Shown here one piece after another: positions 1-12,097 of a stretch of 64,000 nt of DNA. The position numbers and the translations under genes were made by a program. Within the stretch, counting starts at the first letter, position 1, and the number at the start of each line of letters is the position of its first letter. Source of the stretch: Cymbidium sinense (taxonomy: Eukaryota; Streptophyta; Magnoliopsida; Asparagales; Orchidaceae); the NCBI GenBank assembly GCA_021442155.1, contig CM038220.1, positions 78,913,817 to 78,977,816 on the forward strand, given 5' to 3'. The notes under the pieces were generated by a model. It searched no databases. It was not told the origin of the DNA and saw only the letters and a program-made list of their open reading frames with translations.

Positions 1-62
1 GAGGTCACTTGCCTATTGGCAGTGTTCTCAATCCTCTGTATCTCTATCTTCCCTGTCCCCAT
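1..62 (-). CDS. MADS-box exon 1 (N-terminus of MADS domain), cut by window edge
   Basis: Reading leftward from an ATG at 62-60, the frame gives MGTGKIEIQRIENTANRQVT, the start of a type II (MIKC) MADS domain, which binds CArG-box DNA as a dimer. The usual second residues are GRGK; here Arg3 is Thr (GTGK) and Lys9 is Gln, so either this copy is drifting or it is a variant. Only about 20 codons lie inside the window; the remaining ~40 codons of exon 1 and all later exons would lie to the left. It is in the same orientation as all other MADS pieces here, so it is the last member of a head-to-tail cluster. Whether it is functional cannot be judged from this fragment. The homology is certain; assignment to the B-sister clade is inferred from the related copy at 52952-54678. 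Confidence 0.78.
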   Translation of the reverse strand, partial: MGTGKIEIQRIENTANRQVT

Positions 63-422
63 AGCAGCGATATTATCTCTCGATGATGGGAAAATTTGAA
101 AGAAGTGAAGAAATGCATTCATTATATTATAAATTATATACATTGCCATTGCAGTAATTTCTGGAGAATCGAAGTGCTATTTGCTTGATATCTGAATATG
201 ATGAGGTTTCTGCCAGAGGTTTCTGCCTTTTTTACCTTTTCTGATAGTTGCCGCAGGTCCGAGGAAACAGAATAGTTTCCTTTTTTGGAAGAAAATGGTG
301 GGGCTGGCTGAAAACATAGCAGTCAAAAGGGCTACGACATTTCGTCACTATACTTAGTTTAATGCTAACACATGAACTGCATCTCTGATACAGAAAGTGA
401 GAGAGAGAGAGAGAGAGAGAGA

Positions 423-460
<38 letters not shown>

Positions 461-2567
461 TATATATATTCATATTCAATGTTTGCTTGCGTTCCCATGT
501 GCAAAAGAATTAATTTGAGTCAATGCACTGTGAAATATGGTAAAGTACCTATAATGTTCATAATGTGAAATTTTGGAATCAAGCTTTCATTATCAGCAAA
601 AATGGGAAAATGCATTTGTGAGAATTGTCTTAACGTACAAGATTAATAACTAAAAATTATTAGCTAAAAAAGTTTTAAATGGATAGAAACAACGTATGAA
701 AGTTGCAAATCAAGACACGTAATAGATGATTTTTACGTTGATCAATCTCACTTAACCCTTGAATGTTATTTAGACAACTTAGCATTTTAATGATTTCAAA
801 TTTTTTATAATCTTGGTATATCAGGCTTGTCTCATATATGCACAAAAAATTAGATGTATTTTGATACGTCAAATGGTCATAAAAAATTTGTAACTATACT
901 GTTAAGTGCTTGATTTTAAGTTTATATGGACTTAGGCTAAGATATAATTAGTAGCATCAACATATTCTTAGATATAAATCTTTGAGAGAAATATTTTATT
1001 ATAACATTTTAATAAAGTGATAAAAGACCCAATAAATAAGTTGAATTATTGTTTGTTTGAAATTATCTATGGACATCATATTCTAATTGTTTGAATTATG
1101 CTAAATACTAGCAAATTTCAAAAATTGAAAATAAAAGATAACAAATTAAATATGATAGAATTATTCTACAATAAAATTTTAATATTACAATCCTAGAGTT
1201 CAATAATGAATTAAAAATCTTTCCAAAGGGACAACAGATTGTTTTATACTTCTTAATCAATTGATTGCAATTGAAGCTTCTCATCTAAAAAAATTACTTT
1301 TGAGGTTCTTATTTGAGTAATTGAATACAACATTAAAAGTGATATACCACCTCAAAAGATAGAAATATCACCTAAAATAGATTCAATGACATAATAAGGA
1401 TTTCAAATGTTGATGGATCTACATGAACTAGAGATTTTTTCTGTCTTATATGGATGAAAGTAAACTAGGTTATGAAGTTCCCTATATGGGCAAGTCCTTG
1501 CATTTAATTACATCATAAATAATGTGATCTTTAAGAAAATTCTTGATTAATGTAGTCATGGTAATGGCATTTCAATAATGGGCATTTCAAGCATCACAAG
1601 GCCTCCCAAATCTATATTTTTTTAGCCACGCTTATCTTAAACCCCATGTCCTAACCTAGTTCTTGTATCAATTACATTTGAAATTTAAAAATTAAAACCA
1701 AATTAAATTTTATAAAATGGAGGTCAGTTGTACAAACATACATATAAGTAGTTATATCACATATATTTTGACTTAGCACAAGAAGGTGCCAAGCTTGCTT
1801 ATACTAATCGACCATGTTTAAGGTATTAATCAAATAAGGTCCTACGAATAAGATTGTCAATTTTAAATTTATTATAGTGCCCCTTTAAGTATAACCTTTT
1901 TCAAAAAAATAATAATAATAATAATTAATTCTAATAAATAACGTGATAACATTTAGTCTATGAAAAAAAATAAATCCTGACATCCAACCTAAAATATTAC
2001 ATTCTAATATAAAAAAAGCAATACATCACAATCAAACACCTTCTATCCTCTTTGTCTAGTATAAAAATAAGATTTTCAATAAAGTTTAAATTACTTCTAA
2101 AATATCTAACATAAATTGCGGCTTTTGATTTTATTGTATTCCTCTCCTTTTACTAAATAAGAAGAGAAGCCATTTATAGTTTTGGGATCTTGTGTGATTT
2201 ATTGTGACTTTTTAAAACTCTGATTAATTAAATTAATTATTTCTTGTTATTTCTACGATGCCGATTCGAGATCAATTTGAAGTAATTTGAATTGTCCATA
2301 TATATATATTATAAGCTTAACTCTAAATATTATTGATATCATATCAAACAAACTTGAACTTAAATAGTCCAAAGGCTTATGTCAAGTTAAAATTAAATTT
2401 TTAAAATTAAATTTATAAATTTATAAGAACTATTATGTGATTAGAAGTGATAAAATCATAGTTAATTTTGAATGATTTAGCTTTGATAATAAATACTTAA
2501 AAATAAAGTTATCAACCTTTCAATACATATTATTTACAAACAAGCAATAAATAGAGAGAAATGCTAT
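63..2567. other. AT-rich intergenic / degenerate region
   Basis: No supported gene. It would contain the upstream region of the edge MADS gene and, if the copy at 11235-11369 had further exons, part of its body. I searched by eye for the K-box signature (reverse complement of ccagttaagtcttcccc) and the C-terminal PI-like motif and found neither. Holds a GA/TA microsatellite and much A/T-rich sequence. Confidence 0.5.
397..460. repeat. Compound microsatellite (GA)n(TA)n
   Basis: An uninterrupted GA run passes directly into a TA run. Any open frame here is low-complexity translation (repeated SL and IY). Confidence 0.97.
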
Positions 2568-2584
2568 AAACCAAACTCACATAT
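2568..2584. repeat. 17-bp target-site duplication, left copy of the L1 LINE
   Basis: AAACCAAACTCACATAT, repeated exactly at 9433-9449. It abuts the poly-T (tail side) of the LINE. Confidence 0.93.
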
Positions 2585-2596
2585 TTTTTTTTTTTT

Positions 2597-4048
2597 GGGA
2601 ACCCCATATAGGGGAATTTTATTGCTAAAAAAAGGGTTACAAGGTCCTTAAGAGGGGATAAACTCAGAAGATACTGCTCAAAGAGCTACAAACATCTTAG
2701 AGAGTGAATCCCCTAACTAAGTACAACCCACACAATAAAAGAAAAAGAAACTACCAAGGAAAGCAAAAGACACACAAGAGCAAAAGCAAGGCTAACCAAC
2801 AACAGTGAATGTTGAGGCTGAAGAAGTTTATACCTCCAGAAAGAAATGACCTGCAGGAGAAGTACACAGAATCTATAAACATCTAGAGAAAAAGTTAGCA
2901 CCATTAAAATGATATGAGTTAGATCGGTGGAAGAAACATAAAAACTGAGTAGAAAAGGAGAGTTGTAGAAAAAAAAAAGCTCCGACACAATCACACCAAC
3001 TTGGGGCAGCCATGTGCATCCAAAACCAAAGGAAGGAATACAACAGATGTGCTACTACCAACCAATGAATGGGTGAACTCAACCATCCATCATAGCCTAC
3101 AAACCTGGGTAGACAATCCATCCATTGAAGAGAGTCGGTGGCCCAAAATGCAAGATACCAAATATAACAAGTCCAAACATACACAAGGGATAGAAAGCCA
3201 CAAAAAATACAAAAGATAAAGGGAAGACAACATTTCTTTATCAAAGAAAGCCCAAATAGAGCCAATGATATCGAATGTGCCCACAACAACCCACCCATGT
3301 TTCATTCCATAACGATAAAATTGAGCAGGTGAGGATAAGTAATAGCATCCAAGTCCAGACAAGCTTGCATGAATGCAGCCAGGAATAAACGGTTCCAAAA
3401 GAACAACATAAGTAGTGAGAACATCCATACAGCAAGACCATAATAAAATTGTAAAATATTAGCCGAAATAAGCCCTCAAACTAGGCCTAAAGCTTCCATA
3501 ATAGGAAATCTTAAAAGCAGAATCCTTAGTTGACCAAACAATAGCCAACCGCACAACACCAAACAACAAACTAGCCACCATAACTTCCAGTGCACAACAA
3601 ACTGAAAGACACAAAGTGAGCCCAACAGAAAATGATATAGGAAATCTGTAAGAAAGGACCACAAAAGAAAAGAGGAGACTCACCGGTGGGTAGAAAGGTG
3701 AGGGGATATAATTCCAGCATTGAAGGAAGAGCACCATGCCAAAGAGAAAATTTAACCCATATATTAGGACAAGAAAAGCTATCCAGTGAGCTTGAGCTAT
3801 AGCAAGTACCGACCTTGGAAAACAACCAGAAGAAGGCTGCAAGGGGATACATAAAAAGTGCATGAAATACAAAAAATGATACAACAATAGCAGCATAACC
3901 CAAATAGAACTGTAAAACAATCCAATCAGGACTAGTCAGCAGCACCCAAATTCCATTCGAACAAGTGAGGGGACAAAAGCAGCACACAAGCCTAAGATGG
4001 GATGCTAGCACCCAAAAAAAGTTGAAACAACCAAACAATAAAATAATT
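2597..4048 (-). other. Long 3' region of the LINE
   Basis: Between the end of RNase H and the A tail lie ~1.45 kb, longer than I would expect of a plant L1 3' UTR. It holds overlapping open frames of 140-164 codons on the minus strand that are strongly hydrophobic (rich in F, L, C, W, Y). They show no family I recognise and probably reflect base composition, not a gene. Confidence 0.6.
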
Positions 4049-7000
4049 TTAAAGGTTTCTAACATAGGGAAAACCTGTTTTATCTAAATTCACAAGCCCC
4101 TGTAAGAAGGAAGGAATATTATCATTTGAGAATAAATTCATACAAGAGGATATTGCACCCCAATTAGCAAGAAAATTAGCACAGGAATCACCTTCATGAT
4201 AGGTATGAGAAATATGGTAATCAAGGGTGGCAAGAAGCCTCCTCATGTGGTTAAGTAAATAGAAAACTTCAGCGTTGCCATGAACTCTCAATTTTAATAA
4301 TTCCAAGAGGAGGAGAGCATCAATTTCAAACCAAATTTTCTTGAATCCTTTCTGAATACAGAAATGCCATAGTGACGACCATAAAGCTCAACAAAAAGAA
4401 CAGAACAGGGTCTTAGAGGAACAACAAATGCGGCGATCACCTTTCCTCTATAGTCTCTTAAAATCCCTCCACAACCATAAAGGCTATTAGAAACTGATCC
4501 ATCAGTGTTGACCTTAATGACATGATAATTAAGCTTTATCCATATATAATTTTGTGAGTATACTCAAACTCAGAAGAGATGAGATTAATCCCAAGGTTAA
4601 GAGCCAAATGTTTAAAACGAAGCTAGAGGGAGTAAGGAGGTCAACTTTATAAAGAGATGTAATTTTACATTTAGTTCTAGCAATAATACAGTGAAAGTTC
4701 ATAGGAATGCCACGATGTTTAGCATCATTTCTTTCCCACCAGATATACCATAGCAGAGTAGTAGCTAGCACACCTTTGACATGACCCTTCGGAGTATAAG
4801 AAAGAAAATTTTTAAGAAGTTGTAAGATAGAGAGGGATCCATCAAAGAGGAGAGTATTTAACATACATACCATGTCCAAACCTTAGCGGCAATAGGGCCA
4901 TTCATAAAGAAATGATCCAAAGTTTGAAAGCAACATTGGCATTTGGAGGGAAGATGGAAACATTTGTTAAGGAGAGTGGCATCAACAAGAATGTAGTGCT
5001 TTAGAATACGCCAAGTTAGAACCGAGAAAGAGGAAGGGATAAAATTACTCAATATTTTAGTAAAAACTAATGGTTCTTGAGTTTTAAGTCTGAAAGCATG
5101 CCAAACATCCTTGAGAACAAAATCTCCAGAGGAGGGATTTTTAAACAGGATTTGGTCAGATTTATTAGATGTTGAATTAATACTAAGTATTTTGTTAACG
5201 ATCCCATTAGGGACATTGGAAACTAATTAAGCTACATCCCAAGTGTTATGCGTAATGAAATGACTAACTTTAAGCCTCTCAATAGAATGAGTATTTAGTA
5301 AAGAGTCAATAGAACCCAAACCCAACCAATTATCTTGCCAAAAGAAGGATGATCTTGAATTCACACCCCAGGAGATCAGATTCTCAGCAGCCCACTTGAT
5401 ATTACAAAGTCTTCTCCACACCGGAGAATCCCAGTTTGAAAGGACAAATGAGGGTGTGTTTCCCCTTACAGTATTTGGCGAGCATAAATTGCGACTAGTA
5501 GCTATGATTGCTCCTAAGATTCCACCACATTTTCTATGAGAAGCATTTAATGGAGTCTTCTAAAGTTTTTCATCCTAAACCACCTTCATTCAAAGGCCCA
5601 CAATAGTTGTGCCAGCTAGCCCAAAGTGTTTTTTTGGAAGATGAGGTAGATCCCCAAAAGAATTTGTTAATAAGCCTGGTAATCTTTTTAATGATAGAGG
5701 TGGTAGGCACAATAGTGGATAGCAGATAGAATGGTAAGGAGCAAAGAATACTTTTGATCAGGATAAGTCTTGCGCCAAAGGAAAGTAAATGGAACTCCCA
5801 AGAGGAAGTTTTCTTATATATTTTCTGAATAACATCATCAAAGAGGGAAGATCTTTTCATTCCACGATGTAAAGGAGTACCAGTACTTAATGGGAATAAT
5901 TTGATGAGCAAATCCCATAATGTTCTTAATGGCATTGATCCTAGATGATGAAATCGATGAACTAGCAATAAAACAACTTTTGTCAGGGTTAATCTTCAAT
6001 CCACTTTCCCTTCCAAACAAAGTAAGGAATTTACATAACTTTTTAATATAGCGTGTAGATCCATTGCAGAATATTATGAAATCATCAGCAAAGCTAAGGT
6101 GGGAGATGGGAAAACCACCCTTAGTTTTGTAGAACATGGTAGACATTTTACAAAACATCTGCTCAAGGCTTCTAGAGAGATATTCCACAGCAATAATGAA
6201 AAGAGACCGAGAAAGGGATCCTTGCCTTATCCCATGGGAGGAAGAGAAGAAGCCATGGACTTTGCCATTAATAAGTAATGAAAACCAAGAGTTCTCAATA
6301 CCATTCTTAATTAGTGTAATAAATTGATTGGAAAATCCAAAAATAGTTAGAATTTTATAAAAAAAAGTCCAACCAATATTATCATAAGCTTTGGAAATGT
6401 CCAGCTTAAAAGTTAGGTTACCACAACGAACCTTAGCATTTAAATCATGAACAATTTCTTGGGCTAACAGAACATTATCAGAGATAGATAGACCTTTGAC
6501 AAAACCAGTTTAGTTGGGGGAGATAATTTTAGAAAGCAAACTGCTTAGTCTTTTGGCCATAATCTTAGAGATGAGCTTATTAAAAAGGGTACAAAGACTA
6601 ATAGGCATAAAATGGCTCCAAAGTTCAGGGTTATCTATTTTAGGGATTAGGACAATGGAAGTGCTAGAAAAGCATTTGGGGAGGGTACTCCCTTTAAAAA
6701 AAGTCCAAAATAGCTTTAATCAAATCTTCTTTGATAATATACCAGCACTTTTAAAAAAATAAGGTAGTAAAGCCATCAGGACCACCATGAATCGTATTCA
6801 TATTACGTAAGTGGAAGCTATTTGACTCGATGGTAATGAAGTAAGCATATTATTATCTTCATGAAATGATCTTAGGGATAACTTTGATAACTCATCATAG
6901 TTCACATTTTTATTAAGGAGCTTAGTAAAGAAAGAGATACCTGAATCAGCAGGCTCCTTATTATCAGTACACCAGCTATCATCATTAATTTTAATTTTTT

Positions 7001-8091
7001 TGATGTGGTTGAGAGTCTTTTTCTTTTTAACCATTGCATGAAAATATTTGGTATTTCTATCTCCATCAGATATCTATTTTAAAGAAGCTTTTTGCCTCCA
7101 ATAGGTCTCCTCCCTATCTTGGTAGCATGTTAACCTATCTTTGGCTTGGTTTAATAGGACAATTTTGGAAGGGTCATTAATGGAAGCATCTTCTAAAACT
7201 ATAACCTCATGTTCTAATTCTTTGATGTTGGTAAAAAGATTTTTGAAGCAGTGTTTGTTCCACCATTTGAGGCATTGTTTAAGCCTTTTAATTTAAACCA
7301 TAATCTCATCATCCCTACAATTGAATCATCAGGATGGAGAGGATCGCCACAGTTACTAGCAACCACCTCCAGAAATCTATCATCCATAAGCCACATATTT
7401 TGAAACCGAAATGGAATATGAGGGGTATCCACTAACCTTGTGAGAGATGAGCAAAGGGGAATGGTTGGATAAGGTTCTACTGAGATGTTCAACAGAAGTA
7501 GTAGGAAAAAAAATTGATCCATAGATGTAGAATCTATCTAATCTTTTCCATAGTCTGTGATTATTCCAAGTGAAATGAGATACAATAAAACCAATATCGG
7601 TAAGGTGACAATCCAGTGTTATTGAAATCCTCCATGGAGAATAGGTTAGGTGCATTACCACCAACTTGTTCAGAAGAGGAAGAGATAGTGTTAAAGTCCC
7701 CACCCATAAACCAGGGAGCATTGACCGAGGAAGAGAAGTTAACCAGATCTTCCCACATGATCCTTTTACCATACCTATTGCAAGAGGCATAGACAAAGGA
7801 TCCAAAGCAGCACCAGTTATCAAAGGTGATTTTAACATTGACAACCTCATGTAAATCCTAGCATAACACAAAAAAAAAGGACTTTTCGAAAAATGAAATT
7901 TTATTACTCGAGTTAGTAAAGAAATTTTCAAAACCAATCATTCTAACAACAGAATGAATGTTAGAGGGTGGGATAAAGGGTTCCAAAATGGCCAAGAAAG
8001 AAATATTATGGGTCTGAACTAAATTACTGATTTTGTTGCAAATACAGAGGTAACCAATCCCTCTTGCATTCCAAATGAGGAAAGAGACCAT
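4049..8091 (-). pseudogene. LINE ORF2: endonuclease / reverse transcriptase / zf-RVT / RNase H
   Basis: About 1,350 codons if repaired, the usual size for a plant L1 ORF2 with RNase H. It starts at ATG 8091 with the endonuclease (FLIWNARGIG; later PWFMGGDFNTI and FTWNNHRLWKRLDR, 7400-8090). The reverse transcriptase follows at about 6700-5570: SPN*TGFVKG near 6500 with Gln turned into a stop, DISKAYD near 6400, catalytic SFADDFIIF near 6080, and the thumb segment with SLFDDVIQKI and WEFHLLSFGARLILIKS. A zf-RVT segment lies at 5052-4858 (WRILKHYILVDATLLNKCF). RNase H spans about 4525-4100: NTDGS, the VELYG segment, FEIDA, then SHTYHEGDSCANFLANWG. The last frame stops at 4049. Several frameshifts and stops make it non-functional. 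Confidence 0.9.
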
Positions 8092-9342
8092 TTACTTTTG
8101 ATAAGAGGAGCCATATCTAGTAACTCTGGCAAAGCTAGGAAATTTAGATTTAGAGGATTTATTTTTCTTTTTTATAACTGTCTAAAAATTATTGGCCATC
8201 CACGACCTCAGTCGATTAAGAATGATCGTAAAATGCTTGGTGAAAAGAGGCACCTAGGGGTTGTAGGCCATTTCACCTTCGATTCATTGTTATGATGTAA
8301 GGTTAGGGAATCACCAAGGAAGAAGAAGCACAAGAGGGATTAGAAGTGGGCAAAACACAAATACCTAAATCGAGAAAACTATCTCTAAATATTGCACATC
8401 AACCATTCCTACAAGATCATTCACTTGACCTTTAGTTAATGGTGAAATAGAGGTAGGGATATTTGCATTAGTTAGAAATCAACAACCATGGGAATCATAG
8501 CCGCTATTAGTAACATTAATGCCAATATTGTTGCATTGTAAGTGATTTCCATTAGAAGGAACCTATCATTAGCAAGCATATTTTCTGAACCACAAACATT
8601 CAAGAAATCCATGCCCATGAATTTTACAATGAGAGCAAAATGTAGGAAAGTTTTCAAATTTTTTGTAAATAACCATATTTTTGATCCTAACCAAATTTTC
8701 TTAGGATATTTTTTAGTTATATCCAGCCAATAAGTATCAGCAACAAGGTCTAGTGTTAGAAGCGTACCTGGTCCAATTGAAGAAATCAACAACCCGAGAG
8801 AATTTTGGATTAAAGAAATGCACCTAAGGTTGGGAATGGACAACCATACACAGAACAATAGAGACTCCTTTAATGTTGAAAAAAGTGTCCATTTCAACAA
8901 ACGTATCTGATAATTAAAAACAAAATACAAATGTCTAGAAAAAACTCAGGAGTAATCCAGATCATTAGAAAGCTGAATCAGAATTGCTATGAATCAATCA
9001 ATCCAACAGAAAACACACCAGAGAGTTTAAGACTATGAAAAAAGGATCTAATGTTATCCATTGAAGGATGTCGCAGCACAAATTTACCAACCAATGTAAA
9101 TTTAAAAGGCTTAGCAAGCTTTTTCACCACCGAATTTGCACACATGATCATGGGTACACCCCAAAAAGACATAGATAAAAGCTCAACCGACTCACCTATG
9201 TTTTTTCCTTACCCGCAAGAACATCTTTGAAGGATTTAAATGCCATGGAGGGATTTGACCTTGAGATTCCCGAGGGAAATTTAATAGCAAGAGAGGAGAT
9301 GGGTTTCCCAAGGGATGTCGAGTCCATAATCACAGCTTGCAT
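8092..9342 (-). pseudogene. LINE ORF1 (gag-like, DUF4283 plus zinc knuckle)
   Basis: ORF1 proteins of plant L1 elements bind the element RNA. The frame starts at ATG 9342 and runs MQAVIMDSTSLGKPIS... to ...MAFKSFKDVLAGKEKT, then hits a stop and continues in another frame. That frame shows the DUF4283 signature (FTLVGKFVLRHPSMDNIR, then FFHSLKLSGVFSVGLID). Around 8600-8680 a degenerate CCHC knuckle (FALIVKFMGMDFLNVC, where C..C...GH....C is expected) is readable. The last codons near 8100 read SSYQK followed by TAA (8094-8092), which directly abuts the ORF2 ATG. At least two frameshifts are needed to read it through. Confidence 0.82.
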
Positions 9343-9432
9343 TTCAAATCAAAATCAGCCAGAATAAAGAGAGAGAGAGGAAGCCTCAAGAAGAAAGGGG
9401 AAAAGGAAATCGCCAGAGCACGGGCGTAAACC

Positions 9433-9449
9433 AAACCAAACTCACATAT
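9433..9449. repeat. 17-bp target-site duplication, right copy of the L1 LINE
   Basis: Exact copy of 2568-2584, next to the 5' end of the LINE. Confidence 0.93.
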
Positions 9450-11190
9450 GGTTTCATTTATGTATATCTATAAAATTATTCTCCAAATAAGTAAATCATG
9501 GCTATTGAAGCCTTGCTTATCACATTATTAGACTATATCATCTTATTTTATGAATTGTGATAATTACTTTCGATAACTTCTGAGAAAGATTTTTGCTTTA
9601 TTTTTCATAGAAAGGTCTCTAAAACATTTTGTTGTCTTTTGATGCTAATGGGAATATTTAGAACCCTAACTCTTGGGAATTTTGGATGTGGGCTCATATG
9701 AATTTAATTATACATTATGTGTTATCTTATTTTTATATTAATTTTGTGTTCAAATAAAGATTAAATTTAGGCCTTTGAGGCATCTTATTAATTTTTTTAT
9801 GGAATTATCATATGTAGAGACAGACATTTTTATTTTATTTTAATGATATATAAAATGAAATGCATAAGTATAAATAGGGTTATGGACCCCATTCTAGAGG
9901 TTGGTTCTTATTTTTTCTCACATCCTATATTGAGTGAAAAGAAGGCTCTTTCTCCATCTCTCCCTTTCTCACTCTCTCTCACTCTCAAGAACACCCCTTT
10001 AAAAGTGGATGACCAAAATCTCTCTTAGAGGACACTAAGAGTATTATTGGTTATTTTTTAATTACAATGCAGTTGTGGTAGGTTGGCCTTTGAGATTTTG
10101 GGGTGCTTACCTGATCATATCATAGTCAGCGTAGGAAAGAGTGAGAAAGTATCTGAAGGTCTATGAGAAGTTAGTTGTGATTATATACTTAATTATAATT
10201 GAAGTTATTTTAAACTAACACATTTGATTATGAAAAGATAAAATAAGATATAAATAATTGTTATAAAGATAATTCTATGAAAAAAGCTTCAATTTAATTT
10301 TCTTTTGAAAAGAGAAGTTTGTTATGACTAAAATTATTCTTATGAATTTTAAATTAATTTAAATTTAAATTTATCTAGTCATTGTAGTAGGTAAACACTT
10401 AGACTAGTCCAACATTCATCTAGCTCATCTTTTAGTCAACTTAATTAAAACTTGCTTGGCTAGAGTGATATCAAAATGAGCTTTGGTCAGCCTTAAAGTT
10501 TAAAATGACTTTTATCTAATTTAAACCATAATCGAACATCTTTTAGTAGTATAAGCTAATAAGCCTCTTTAGCAGGCACAAAATTCTAGAAATCAAATAT
10601 ATGTTCTGAATAAGGGTCTGTTTAGGATAGTTATAATTTTTTAAAAAGTTGGTTGTAAAATTACTGTGAGGAAAATAATTTTCTGAAAAACTACTATGAG
10701 TGTTACAAATATTTTTTTAAAAAATTCTAACATCAATTTTCTGATAATCACCACACTCTAATAGCTTTGATTCTCAAAAGCAATTTTTTACTATAAATTT
10801 TTTTTGAAAAATAGTTAAAATCTGACAATCAAACACAATTTTTCATAGGGTAGCCCATCAGAGGAGGCCCGACGAAAGCTGGATGTAACCTAAAATTCTC
10901 TTCACAAATTATTGTTTTCTTGTAGTATTCTATTATGTATTTCTTATAAACTTTAGTATCATGAGAATATTTACTCAAAAAATAATAATCTTTGCAGTAG
11001 TGGCTAAGAGTTGCACAGATGAATATTTTAAAAGCAAAATCCTAATATTGCACTCATCGTTTTGTGCAGTAAAATTTATTTATATTCATAAATAGAATGA
11101 ACAAAGTTCTCTAATTATTTAATGGCAATATTAGGAGAAAAATAACAAATAATTTTAATCAATGAAGAGAACTATAAGAAGCAAACTCAT

Positions 11191-11192
<2 letters not shown>
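9450..11192. other. AT-rich region, likely relic of intron 1 of the MADS copy at 11.3 kb
   Basis: No gene seen. The right part (about 11035-11192) aligns by eye with 56205-56565, which lies in the equivalent place upstream of the I-domain exon of the MADS copy at 54 kb. Shared words include TAATATTGCAC, AGTAAAATTTATTTAT / ACTAAAATTTATTTAT and AAGAAGCAAACTCATGAAG. Because the copies stand in the same place relative to MADS exons, this is best read as shared intron 1 sequence. The rest has no recognisable content. Confidence 0.55.

Positions 11193-11234
<42 letters not shown>
11193..11234. repeat. (GA)n microsatellite directly abutting MADS exon 1
   Basis: About 42 bp of GA, contiguous with the truncated end of the MADS domain (CT repeat on the coding strand). 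Confidence 0.97.
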
Positions 11235-11238
<4 letters not shown>

Positions 11239-11369
11239 TAATGAGGCCGATCGGCACATCGGTGAGAATAATACTCATTAGCCTTTTGAGAAGTCATCCC
11301 TTCCTCTTGGAGAAGGTCACCTATTGGTACTGTTTTGATTCCTCTTTATCTCAATCTTCCTCTCCCCAT
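11235..11369 (-). pseudogene. MADS-box exon 1 pseudogene (MADS domain truncated by CT repeat)
   Basis: Starts at ATG 11369. Allowing single-base indels it reads as a MADS domain: MGRGKIEIKR, then N.TNRQVTFSKRKG, a region equivalent to LLKKA.ELS, and DVPIGLIIFS at the end (11235-11265). Raw frames are broken (for example GGAAGATTGAGATAAAG gives a stop after MGRGRLR), so it is a pseudogene. Directly after IIFS, where other MADS proteins continue S.GKL.EY, the coding strand turns into (CT)n at 11234-11193, so the exon is truncated or eroded by a microsatellite. It is the same gene type and orientation as the fragment at 1-62; the two share words such as CTATTGG.A.TGTT and CCTCTTTATCTC / CCTCTGTATCTC. 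Element 1 sits 0.73 kb upstream of the ATG. Confidence 0.85.
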
Positions 11370-12097
11370 ACTAGTTACTTAGATCTGTCAACAAATCAAA
11401 AGAGATACTATACTCAAAAAAAAGTCATCAGAAATTTATGGAAGAACAACCATTTGAAATAGATTATCAGCTGATTTGTATAAAATGAACACTCATCATA
11501 ACTAGAAATTTTTATTTACAAGCATCGAAATGCTACTACAATTAGCTACTCTTTTCTTCCTTTAGCTATCATGTAGGTACACATAAGAAATTGAAGGAAG
11601 GAGATAATCGAGGAAAATGAGAATGACAGAAAATGAGACTCTTCAGAGATGGAAGAAACTGAATGATTCTTTGTTAGCAATATGAGAGACAGGGATAAGT
11701 GTAAGATTAAGGAGGTGAAGACGCAATGCTGTATTTATAGCATGTGGCGATTTGAAGGATTTTATTTCTACAGTTGGGTTTTATATAGAGAAATTATGGT
11801 ATAGCATTAATGCGTCCTTTAAGGAGGACACATGGATTCTGGAATGCGTTTACAGGCTGGTTAACTAAATTTTTAAATTTATTTAAAAATGCCATTAAGA
11901 TTAATTTATTTGATATGAAAATACAATTTTTTAATGTATATATCTGAATGTCATTTAAAATATGTTATAAATAAATATAATTAAGATATGTTAAATAAAT
12001 ATTAAAATTTAGATATTATCTTTCAAAGTTAAAATATTGAAATTCAAAATAACTTGCCCCACACCCATTCTCATTTCTCATTTCGCCTCATACATGG
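11370..12097. other. Upstream flank of MADS exon 1 copy
   Basis: No coding sequence seen. This would be the promoter side of the MADS pseudogene. Its right edge is the insertion point of MULE element 1, so promoter sequence beyond 12097 was displaced. Confidence 0.5.
12089..12097. repeat. 9-bp target-site duplication of element 1, left (degraded)
   Basis: CATACATGG, compared with CCTACATCG at 30490-30498: 7 of 9 positions agree. Nine base pairs is the usual duplication length for Mutator-like elements. Confidence 0.7.

Larger units (their letters stand above)
2585..9432 (-). mobile_element. Full-length L1-type LINE, decayed, minus strand
   Basis: A 6.85-kb non-LTR retrotransposon. Its 3' tail is a T run at 2585-2596 (A12 on the coding strand) and its 5' end is at 9432. 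It is bounded by an exact 17-bp duplication, so both ends are original and it is not 5'-truncated. In coding order it has a short 5' UTR (~90 nt), ORF1 (DUF4283-type gag with zinc knuckle), ORF2 (endonuclease, reverse transcriptase, zf-RVT, RNase H) and a 3' region of ~1.45 kb. The RNase H domain and ORF1 type are those of plant L1 elements. Frameshifts and stops break both ORFs, so this copy cannot move on its own. The perfect duplication suggests a moderately recent insertion, or one lucky with drift. It lies between exon 1 of the MADS copy at 11.3 kb and that gene's expected downstream exons. Confidence 0.93.

Noticed and set aside
2713..4065. Putative membrane protein on the minus strand (hydrophobic open frames)
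   Set aside because: Lies in the 3' region of the LINE in several overlapping frames, with no family resemblance. Most likely compositional.
10610..10860. Possible hAT-type MITE (GGGTCTGTTTAGGATAG ... CAATCAAACACAATTTTTCATAGGG)
   Set aside because: The ends resemble each other only weakly and no 8-bp duplication was found. A similar weak candidate at 23415-23640 was rejected for the same reason.
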